Part shown: piece after piece, positions 7,988 through 14,059 of the stretch
How positions within the stretch are numbered: position 1 is the first letter of the stretch
Layout: every line of letters begins with the position of its first letter
Origin: an uncultured Oscillospiraceae bacterium
Lineage (GTDB): Bacteria > Bacillota > Clostridia > Oscillospirales > Oscillospiraceae
Assembly: GCA_904398675.1 (NCBI GenBank)
Contig: CAJFPI010000020.1
Location: 1 to 18,091, forward strand
DNA: 18,091 nucleotides
Direction: 5' to 3'
Position numbers and translations under genes: made by a program
Notes under the pieces: generated by a model
The model's database searches: none
What the model was told of the DNA's origin: nothing
What the model saw: the letters and a program-made list of their open reading frames with translations, nothing else

Positions 7988-9460
7988 CTATTTTTGAAAT
8001 ACAATGGGAGCCAGGCCCTTTTCGCTGCCCAGCACCGCGGACAGCGTCCGGATCCGCCCCTTGGCGTCGGCGCCAAAGGTGAGGACCAGCCCCGGCGGCA
8101 GCTCGCCGATGCCCTCCTCCGTTGCGAAGGAATCATAGTGGAGATGGCGCAGGCCGGATGTGAAGGTGTTGAAATCCATCCGCAGCTTTCCGTCTTCACA
8201 GAGGATCCGGAACCGGCGGTAGCCCGGCGCCTCGTAGTCCCCGGCATACTCTTCCAGAGGATGGGAGGGCGCCGTTCCCGGCACGGCCTCGCCGCCGAAG
8301 GAGGCGTAGAGCGCCTTCACCGACTGAAACAGCGTTTCGTTCTCCTGCCGCAGCCGCGCATGCCAGTTCCCCTCGGGGCTGTCAAGGAGACGGTCCGCCG
8401 CGTCGTGGACAATAGCGTCGGCCAGCAGCGCCGTATTCATGTTGACGCTGGCGAAAATGCCGATGCCCTCCTCCGGGAACAGAGCCGTGGAGGAGGAAAA
8501 GCCGTTGATGTTTCCTCCGTGCTCCACCATTTTCCGCCCCCGGTAGCTGTAGACAGACCAGCCCAGCCCGTAGGCGGACATGGAGCGCTCCGGCGCGTAG
8601 GCGCCGCCGCTGCCGGTGTCGATATGGGGCGTGTACAGCAGGTCCATCAGATCCTCCCGCACCAGCTGCTTTCCACCCACGCGGCCGCGGCTCAGGTTGA
8701 ACTGGAGCCATTTTGCCATATCCCTGGCGCAGGAGATGACACAGCCCGCCGCCGCGGTGGGATCCCCAACCCCGGGCTTTTCCGCCGGGGAGGCATAGAA
8801 GGGGATGGGCCGGAGGCCCCTGGTGGTATAGGGGATGTCCCGGTCAAAGGGGAGAGCGTGGTTGGGATCCCTCCGCATCTCTTCGGAGAAGGCCACGGTG
8901 CGCTCCATTCCCAGGGGCAGGAAGATCCGCCGGCGCAGAAATTCCTCTATGGTCATCCCGCTGACCGCCTCGATCAGGCAGCCGGCGATCAGGTAATTGA
9001 AGTTGCTGTACTGGAAGGTATAGCGGATGGGAGCGCTGAGGGGCAGATAGCGCAGGTTTGCCATCAGCTCCTCCCGGGAGAATCCGGTGCCGTACCAGGC
9101 GTATTCGTGGCGGGGAAGGCCGCTGCGGTGGGAGAGGAAGTCCCGTACCGTAAGATGGGTGGAGGCATAGGGATCGTGCATCCGGAAGGCGGGCAGATAC
9201 TCCGCCACCGGCGCGTCAAAGTCCAGCCTGCCCTCCGTGGCGAGGATTGCCGCCGCCGTGGCGGTAAACGCCTTGGAGCAGCTGGCGATCTGGTACAGGG
9301 TATCCCCGTCCGACGGGAGACTGCCGCCGTCCCGCTGTCCAACGCCGCCGGCCAGAAGGACCTCGTCCCCCCGGACCACACAGATGGAGGCGGAGGGGAC
9401 CTCCCACCGCTCCAGTTCCTTCTCCACCTGGGAGAGGAACGCCGTTTTTTCAAACGCCAT
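7988..9460 (-). CDS. Serine hydrolase, class C beta-lactamase/peptidase S12 family (third paralogue)
   Basis: Predicted cytoplasmic serine hydrolase, 490 residues from the ATG at 9460. An in-frame TTG at 9469 overlaps the previous stop but sits 1 nt from the GAAAGG ribosome binding site, which is properly spaced (10 nt) for the ATG. Motifs are S60-C-S-K63, Y151-S-N153 (FQYSNFNY) and H314-G-G316. The subfamily block SHRSGLPRHEYAWYGTGF is present, then a C-terminal DUF3471-like domain with LHYDSF. It differs from its siblings around 222-238: where they have GIGAPLGPAGSI-type sequence it has PGVGDPTAAAGCVI. It also differs in the SGGAYAPERSMSAYGLGW loop, a region expected near the active-site entrance. 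No signal peptide is seen. A 5-nt gap follows the second paralogue. Different substrate preference from the siblings is likely but not readable. Confidence 0.9.
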   Translation of the reverse strand: MAFEKTAFLSQVEKELERWEVPSASICVVRGDEVLLAGGVGQRDGGSLPSDGDTLYQIASCSKAFTATAAAILATEGRLDFDAPVAEYLPAFRMHDPYASTHLTVRDFLSHRSGLPRHEYAWYGTGFSREELMANLRYLPLSAPIRYTFQYSNFNYLIAGCLIEAVSGMTIEEFLRRRIFLPLGMERTVAFSEEMRRDPNHALPFDRDIPYTTRGLRPIPFYASPAEKPGVGDPTAAAGCVISCARDMAKWLQFNLSRGRVGGKQLVREDLMDLLYTPHIDTGSGGAYAPERSMSAYGLGWSVYSYRGRKMVEHGGNINGFSSSTALFPEEGIGIFASVNMNTALLADAIVHDAADRLLDSPEGNWHARLRQENETLFQSVKALYASFGGEAVPGTAPSHPLEEYAGDYEAPGYRRFRILCEDGKLRMDFNTFTSGLRHLHYDSFATEEGIGELPPGLVLTFGADAKGRIRTLSAVLGSEKGLAPIVFQK

Positions 9461-9465
9461 AGGAA

Positions 9466-10947
9466 TCAAACCTTTCGAAAACAGATGGGCTTTACGCCCG
9501 GGTCCGCCACCAGGGGGATCTCCAGGCGGGAGACAGCCCCCGTGGTGTCATAGAAAAATTGCAGCGTCAGGCCCGGGGGCAGCTCCCCAATGTAGCCCTC
9601 CAGCTGATAGATGTCGTAGTGGAAATGGGAGAGGGAGGAGTGAAAGCCGTTGAAATCCAGGACAAGCCCCTCCCCGTCCCGGGAGATCACAAGGTCGTTG
9701 TATCCCGCCGCGCGGTACCGCCCGGTAAAGTCCGCCTCCGGATGGGAGGGGGCGGTGCCGCTGACCGGCGTCCCCCGCTGGGCGGCGGCATAGTCCCGGA
9801 GCGACTGGAACATGTCCTGGTTATACTGCCGGTACCAGCCATAGCTGTCCCCGGAGACGCCCAGGGCCTGGTCCAGCACAGCGCAGGCAGCGGCCTCTGC
9901 CAGAAAGCAGGTGTTCATGTTCACATTGGCCACCACCGCCAGGTGCAGAGACGGCGCCAGATAGAAGGCCGTGGTGAACCCGTCAATGCCGCCGCTGTGG
10001 TGGAGGACCTTTATCCCCCGGTACATGCGGCTCTGCCAGCCCAGGCCATAGAAACAGGTGCCGCGCCCCGGATAGGCCGCAGAGCCGGCGCCGACAATCA
10101 TCTGGGGCCGGTGCATCTCCTCCAGCCGCTCCCGGCACAGGAGCTGCCGCCCGCCGGCGGCGCCGTCTCCCAGCTGGAAGGCGGCCCAGCGGAGCATGTC
10201 CTCCACACAGGAGAAGATGGACCCGGCGGGGCCAAAGGGGGCGCCTACCCCATTGGCGCGGTCCTCCACCGCAGTGCGGTGGAAGGGGATCGCCTTGCAG
10301 CCGGATGCTCCGTAGAGCACCGGGCGGTCAAAGGGCAGGGCGTGGTTGGGATCGGCCAGGGCCTCGTCCAGGAACATGGCGGTCCGGGCCATCCCCAGGG
10401 GCTCCAGCAGCTCCTGCCGGATCAGCTCCTCCCAGGTTTTCCCGGTCAGCCGCTCCAAGAGACAGCCCACCGCCACAAATCCCAGGTTGTTATATTGGTA
10501 GCTGCTGCGCAGCTCCAGATTCGGCTCCAGATACCGGAGGTTATAGACCAGCTGCTCCCGTGTGAAGTCCGTGCCGTACCAGGCGTACTCATGGCGGGGG
10601 AGACCGCTGCGGTGGCACAGCAGATCCCGGGCGGTCACATGGGCGGCGGCATACCGGTCCATCAGGTCAAACTCCGGCAGATACTGCACAATCGGCGCGT
10701 CCAGGTCCAAAAGCCCCCGCTCCGCCAAAATCTCCGCGGCAGCGGCGGTGAAGGCCTTGGTGCAGCTGCCGATCTGAAACAGGGTCTCCCCGTCGGCGGG
10801 GAGGCTTTTGCCGTCCCGCAGGCCGAAACCGCCGGAGAAGAGGGTTTCCCCATCCTGCCAGATGCCCAGCATCAGCGCGGGGACATCCCACGTTTGGCGC
10901 TGCGCCTCCGCCTGGCCGGTCAGCGCCTTAATGTCAGGGGCGCACAT
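9466..10947 (-). CDS. Serine hydrolase, class C beta-lactamase/peptidase S12 family (second paralogue)
   Basis: Predicted cytoplasmic serine hydrolase, 493 residues from the ATG at 10947. Motifs are S61-C-T-K64, Y152-N-N154 (YQYNNLGF) and H317-S-G319 followed by GIDGF. It alone has HSG in place of HGG and Thr beside the catalytic lysine. The block CHRSGLPRHEYAWYGTDF is present, with a C-terminal DUF3471-like domain containing FHYDIY. The start overlaps the stop of the first paralogue as TGATG, a coupling arrangement. A GTG one codon upstream (10950) is possible, since GGAAGG lies 7 nt before it and 10 nt before the ATG, and GAGG lies 4 nt before the ATG. No signal peptide is seen. The whole array probably arose by tandem duplication and then diverged. 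Esterase or D-stereospecific peptidase activity are both possible for this fold. Confidence 0.9.
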   Translation of the reverse strand: MCAPDIKALTGQAEAQRQTWDVPALMLGIWQDGETLFSGGFGLRDGKSLPADGETLFQIGSCTKAFTAAAAEILAERGLLDLDAPIVQYLPEFDLMDRYAAAHVTARDLLCHRSGLPRHEYAWYGTDFTREQLVYNLRYLEPNLELRSSYQYNNLGFVAVGCLLERLTGKTWEELIRQELLEPLGMARTAMFLDEALADPNHALPFDRPVLYGASGCKAIPFHRTAVEDRANGVGAPFGPAGSIFSCVEDMLRWAAFQLGDGAAGGRQLLCRERLEEMHRPQMIVGAGSAAYPGRGTCFYGLGWQSRMYRGIKVLHHSGGIDGFTTAFYLAPSLHLAVVANVNMNTCFLAEAAACAVLDQALGVSGDSYGWYRQYNQDMFQSLRDYAAAQRGTPVSGTAPSHPEADFTGRYRAAGYNDLVISRDGEGLVLDFNGFHSSLSHFHYDIYQLEGYIGELPPGLTLQFFYDTTGAVSRLEIPLVADPGVKPICFRKV

Positions 10948-12425
10948 CACGCCTCGACCTTCCGGAACACCTCGTCCTTCACAGCCGGATCCAGGGCGAT
11001 GCCGAACCGGATTGCCTCCACCGCGCCGCTGCGGGCGGTCTCAAACTGGAAGGCCATGCCGTTGAAGAGGGCGTGAGGGTTCTGGATCAGGAAGGTGTCG
11101 TAGTGGTAGTGGGGAGCGGGGCTCTCCTGCTTGTTGTAGAGGAAGTGGAGGCCGTCGTCGTGGAGGGAGATGACGATATCGCCGTAGCAGGCGTTGCGGT
11201 AGGTCCCCGCATAGTCCGCCAGGGCGTGGGAGGGCTGGGTCCCCTCCACCTGCGGGCCGTTCATGGCCTTGATGCCGTCCAGCTGGGCCCGGAAGGTCTC
11301 TGCGATAAATTTCCGCAGCTTTTCATTCCAGTCGCCGCCCTGGACGCCCAGATAGTGGTCGATGATCTCGTAGGTGGCGGCGTAGGTGTGGAAGGAGTCG
11401 TTGAAGTTCACCAGGCACACCACCCCCAGATTGAGGTCGGGCACCATGGTGACAAGAGCGGAAAAGCCGTTGATGTTTCCTCCGTGCTCCACCATCACAT
11501 GTCCCCGGAAGGTCTCTACAAACCAGCCCATGCCGTAGGCGGGGAAGTCGATCTCCGGACAGGCCATCAGCAGCGGGGCGTCCATCAGCATGTTGGGCTT
11601 GTGGAGCTCCTTCATATTCTCCTCGGAGATCAGCTGCCTGTCCCCCACCTTGCCGTTGTTCAGGTGGAACTGGACCCACCTGCACATATCGTTTACGGTG
11701 GACATGATGGAGCCGGCGGGGCCATAGGGCGCGCCGATCCCCTTGGCCATGTCCTCCCGGTCGCTCTTGAGGAAGGGGATGGGCCGGATGCCCTGCAGGT
11801 CCGCGGGCAGAGGGCGGTCATAGGGGTCGGCGTGGTTGGGATCGGCGGAGATGGCGTCCACATAGAAGGTGGTGCGGTCCATCCCCAGAGGGATCAGCAG
11901 ATTCTGCCGGACAAACTCCTCCCAGGTCATGCCGCTGAGCTCCTCAATGAGCATCCCCACCGCCACATAGCAGGTGTTCTGATAGCACCAGTGGGTGCGG
12001 AAGGGCCAGCCGGGCTGCATGTTGCGGAGGTTTTCCGCCATCTCCCGGCGGGTCACGGGGCCGTCGATCCAATAGGCGTCGTGCCGGGGCAGCCCCGTCC
12101 GGTGGCACAGCAGGTCCCGGGTGGTGGCGTGGGCGGTGACATAGGGATCAGAGAACTTGATCCAGGGCAGATAGTCGTGGACAGGGCGGTCCCACTCCAG
12201 CTTTCCCTGGTCCACCAGCAGCGCGGCGGCGGTGGCGGTAAAGGCCTTGGAGCAGCTGCCGATCTGGTAGAGGGTGTCGGCGTTGGACGCCTGCTCCTTC
12301 TCCAGATTGGCGCAGCCAAAGCCGTCTGCCACGACAACCTTGCCGTCCTTCACAATGCCAAGGGCCATGGAGGGCTGGTCCCAGGCCTTCAGTTCTTTTT
12401 CAATGCAGGCTTTGATGTTTTCCAT
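10947..12425 (-). CDS. Serine hydrolase, class C beta-lactamase/peptidase S12 family (first paralogue)
   Basis: Predicted cytoplasmic serine hydrolase, 492 residues, first of the four in the transcript and directly after the epimerase (20-nt gap, ribosome binding site GGGGAG 8 nt from the ATG). Motifs are S57-C-S-K60, Y148-Q-N150 (CYQNTCY) and H314-G-G316 (MVEHGGNINGFS). It is the outlier of the set. The HEYAWYGTDF block of the other three is replaced by HDAYWIDGPV (115-124), the YNN or YSN of the others is YQN, and the insert DAPLLMACPEIDFPAYGMGW differs in composition. The C-terminal DUF3471-like domain keeps YHYDTF. There is no signal peptide or membrane anchor. Placement next to the epimerase suggests these two act on related peptides (inference). 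Confidence 0.9.
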   Translation of the reverse strand: MENIKACIEKELKAWDQPSMALGIVKDGKVVVADGFGCANLEKEQASNADTLYQIGSCSKAFTATAAALLVDQGKLEWDRPVHDYLPWIKFSDPYVTAHATTRDLLCHRTGLPRHDAYWIDGPVTRREMAENLRNMQPGWPFRTHWCYQNTCYVAVGMLIEELSGMTWEEFVRQNLLIPLGMDRTTFYVDAISADPNHADPYDRPLPADLQGIRPIPFLKSDREDMAKGIGAPYGPAGSIMSTVNDMCRWVQFHLNNGKVGDRQLISEENMKELHKPNMLMDAPLLMACPEIDFPAYGMGWFVETFRGHVMVEHGGNINGFSALVTMVPDLNLGVVCLVNFNDSFHTYAATYEIIDHYLGVQGGDWNEKLRKFIAETFRAQLDGIKAMNGPQVEGTQPSHALADYAGTYRNACYGDIVISLHDDGLHFLYNKQESPAPHYHYDTFLIQNPHALFNGMAFQFETARSGAVEAIRFGIALDPAVKDEVFRKVEA

Positions 12426-12445
12426 GTTGCGCGCTCCCCTTCCAG

Positions 12446-13525
12446 TCAGATATCCATGTCGATGCCGAGGCCGGGCTTTTCCAGCAGGCGGAACATGCCG
12501 CCCTCCCGGGTAAAGCCGCCGGGAATGCCGTCGTCATCCCCCTTGTAGAACATAAAGCTGTCGCAGTCGGCCTCCACGATGGCCTTTTTCGCCGCCACCA
12601 GGCTGACGCCGGCGGCAATGCTGATCTTGTTCTCCTGCATGCAGCCCACCATGCACCCTACGCCTGCCTCCTCGGCGATGTCCGCGATCTGGGCGCCGTA
12701 GTACAGGCCGCCGCATTTCATGAGCTTGATATTGTAAAAGTCGGCGCAGTCCAGCTTGGCCGCCCGCCGGGCGTCATAGATGTTGTGGATGGACTCGTCC
12801 AGCATCAGCTTGACGCCGGTCTTGTTCTCCCGCTTGAGCTGGGCCGCCCCCTCAAAGTCCCACCAGGGCAGGCACTGCTCCGCCGCGTCGATCCCCAGCT
12901 TGTCAAACTCCCGGAGAGCCTGGAGCGCCGTCTCCACGGTGTAGCCCTGGTTGGCGTCCACGCGGATGCGCACATCCCTGCCCACGGACTGGCGGATCAG
13001 GGAGAGGGCGCGGATATCGTCGTCCAGATGAATGCCGATCTTGACCTTGAGAATGTCAAAGCCCTTCTGGAATACAAACTTTTCCGCCGCGGCCTGCATC
13101 TTCTCCGGGGTGTCGATGCCGATGGTGATGTCGTTGTGGACCACCGGGTCCGTTCCGCCCAGAAGGCGCCACACCGGCAGCTCCTTTTTCTTGCCGATGA
13201 TATCATAGAGAGCCAGGTCAAAGGCACACTTGGCCGAGCCGTTGCCGTAGATCATGCTGTCCATCAGCTTGTGGGCGCCGGCAATGTCCATGGGATCAAA
13301 GCCGATAAAGGCCTTGGCGAAGTCCTGCATCACCAGATAGCAGGTGTCCAGCGTCTCGCCGGTGACAAACCCCAGCGGCGCCGCGGAGCCAAGGCCGTAG
13401 ATCCCCTCGTCGGTGGTGATCTTCACCGTCCAGCTGTCGGAGTCCTCGATGACGCCGAAGGCCACCCGGAAGGGCTCCGCCAGCGGGGCGGAAAACTTTT
13501 CGATCTTTACGTCAGTAATTTTCAC
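12446..13525 (-). CDS. Dipeptide epimerase (enolase superfamily, muconate lactonizing enzyme subgroup)
   Basis: Interconverts L and D configuration at one residue of a dipeptide, using a Mg2+-stabilised enolate between two lysines. It is 359 residues and aligns almost without gaps at its N-terminus to B. subtilis L-Ala-D/L-Glu epimerase as I remember that sequence. Catalytic pair: K162 in LKVKIG and K267 in NIKLMKCGG. Metal ligands: D190 (RVDANQGY), E216 (AEQ) and D243 (LMLDES). The dipeptide-epimerase-specific DxD that holds the substrate ammonium group is D320-C-D322. Position 24 is Gly where the Ala-Glu enzyme has Arg24, and GCMQEN (294-299) replaces the usual GSMIET, so the accepted side chain is likely different. 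The start is GTG (13525) with GGGGGA 7 nt upstream. It is the first gene of the ten-gene operon. Confidence 0.9.
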   Translation of the reverse strand: MKITDVKIEKFSAPLAEPFRVAFGVIEDSDSWTVKITTDEGIYGLGSAAPLGFVTGETLDTCYLVMQDFAKAFIGFDPMDIAGAHKLMDSMIYGNGSAKCAFDLALYDIIGKKKELPVWRLLGGTDPVVHNDITIGIDTPEKMQAAAEKFVFQKGFDILKVKIGIHLDDDIRALSLIRQSVGRDVRIRVDANQGYTVETALQALREFDKLGIDAAEQCLPWWDFEGAAQLKRENKTGVKLMLDESIHNIYDARRAAKLDCADFYNIKLMKCGGLYYGAQIADIAEEAGVGCMVGCMQENKISIAAGVSLVAAKKAIVEADCDSFMFYKGDDDGIPGGFTREGGMFRLLEKPGLGIDMDI

Positions 13526-13666
13526 AATAGATTCCCCCAGATTGTAAAGTACCGAAGTGTGCGGTATACCGCATCCATATATGAATAAAATTCACATATG
13601 ATTTCAAATATCTAATAGATACTGGGGCTGGTTTATGCGCTGTCCAGCCCTTTTCAAAAAACGACA
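13526..13666 (-). promoter_or_regulatory. Structured 5' leader of the peptide operon with several dyads
   Basis: About 140 nt separate the predicted transcription start (about 13666) from the GTG of the epimerase. Reading in the transcript direction it holds three dyads. A 7-bp stem GGGCTGG/CCAGCCC (arms 13644-13650 and 13625-13631) comes first. Next is an imperfect inverted repeat CATATGTGAA/TTCATATATG (13591-13600 and 13576-13585, one mismatch, 5-nt spacer). Last is a perfect 14-bp palindrome TGCGGTATACCGCA (13560-13573). None is followed by a T tract, so an attenuator is not supported. They may be repressor or activator sites or RNA structures. A weaker second -35-like TTGAAA lies at 13603-13608, but no good -10 follows. 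The region is distinctly AT-rich compared with the genes. Confidence 0.5.
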
Positions 13667-13672
13667 TTGCTA

Positions 13673-13701
13673 ATCATAGCGCAATATGTCCAGATTTTCA
13701 A
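13673..13701 (-). promoter_or_regulatory. Sigma-A-type promoter of the ten-gene peptide operon
   Basis: On the minus strand a -35 TTGAAA (13696-13701) and a -10 TATGAT (13673-13678) are separated by exactly 17 nt. Each hexamer matches consensus at 5 of 6 positions. The predicted start at about 13666 gives a leader of about 140 nt. This is the best promoter seen upstream of the epimerase, and no equally good one was noticed inside the operon. Confidence 0.75.
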
Positions 13702-13822
13702 CAGATAAATCGTATAAAAATTGTAGAATGCAGGGGCTTCCGCTTGTGTGCGCGGAGGTTATGCAGTTTTCTCTGCAGAGATGAGATCCGACGGGCGTCA
13801 ACAGCAGATCAACTGATATGAC
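13702..13822. other. Intergenic segment upstream of the operon promoter
   Basis: No gene is supported in this segment. It holds a perfect 12-bp palindrome TCTCTGCAGAGA (13770-13781), about 70-80 bp upstream of the -35 of the operon promoter, which could be an upstream regulator site or chance. A minus-strand open frame of 89 codons crosses the segment (13670-13939) but runs through the promoter and the terminator, has no ribosome binding site I can support and has no recognisable motif. Confidence 0.4.
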
Positions 13823-13864
13823 AAAAAAACATGGCAGATACACCTGGATTCGTACCTGCCATGT
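13823..13864 (-). terminator. Strong minus-strand intrinsic terminator with no gene in front of it
   Basis: Arms at 13852-13864 and 13829-13841 form a 13-bp stem in the minus-strand RNA (ACATGGCAGGTAC with GTATCTGCCATGT, one G-U pair), with a 10-nt loop. A run of seven T follows (complement of the A run 13823-13829). The G-U pair would be an A-C mismatch in plus-strand RNA, and no T run exists on that side, so the element is oriented for the minus strand. The only DNA upstream on that strand is intergenic and then the oppositely oriented XRE gene. It therefore either ends an unannotated small RNA or blocks antisense transcription entering the operon promoter. Confidence 0.75.
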
Positions 13865-13972
13865 GGTGATTTCCGCTGCGGGGAGCGGGACAGCCCGGAT
13901 TTTTCGCGGCGTGCCTGCGCTGGGTGTAAAAGACTTCAAAGGCGGGATTTTTGCGGGCGGAGCCGCCTGAAA

Positions 13973-13987
13973 CGGTAGATTCTACCG
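13973..13987. promoter_or_regulatory. Perfect palindrome upstream of the XRE regulator promoter (candidate operator)
   Basis: CGGTAGATTCTACCG is a perfect 7-1-7 inverted repeat ending 8 bp before the -35 of the XRE gene. It overlaps a second short dyad ACCGA-TAG-TCGGT (13984-13996). Position and symmetry suit the binding site of a dimeric helix-turn-helix protein, plausibly the XRE regulator itself. Confidence 0.55.
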
Positions 13988-13995
13988 ATAGTCGG

Positions 13996-14025
13996 TTGCC
14001 AGGAGGGAAGGGGCGGGGGTATACT
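13996..14025 (+). promoter_or_regulatory. Sigma-A-type promoter of the XRE regulator gene
   Basis: -35 TTGCCA (13996-14001) and -10 TATACT (14020-14025) are spaced by 18 nt, each 5 of 6 to consensus. The spacer is a striking purine run (GGAGGGAAGGGGCGGGGG). The predicted start at about 14032 leaves a leader of roughly 28 nt before the ATG at 14060. Confidence 0.75.
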
Positions 14026-14059
14026 GAGCCTATCTCAACAGAGAACAGGGGAGACGACT

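Noticed and set aside
6444..12425. Reading the four beta-lactamase-fold genes as antibiotic resistance genes
   Set aside because: They lack export signals, carry HGG or HSG in place of KTG, have a C-terminal DUF3471-like domain and sit in a peptide uptake operon. Peptidase or esterase roles fit better.
972..12548. Very long plus-strand open frames opposite the peptide operon (for example 972-2624, 3652-5559, 7994-9553, 9559-11076 and 11073-12548)
   Set aside because: They are antisense mirrors of well-supported minus-strand genes in GC-rich DNA. Their composition is Gly/His/Val/Gln-rich with no family motifs and no ribosome binding sites.
13670..13939. 89-codon minus-strand frame in the intergenic region
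   Set aside because: It crosses the operon promoter and an intrinsic terminator, has no supported ribosome binding site and shows no recognisable motif.
13526..14059. T-box or other amino-acid riboswitch in front of the peptide operon
   Set aside because: I found no T-box consensus or specifier-like arrangement. The terminator at 13823-13864 lies upstream of the best promoter, so it is not in the expected leader.
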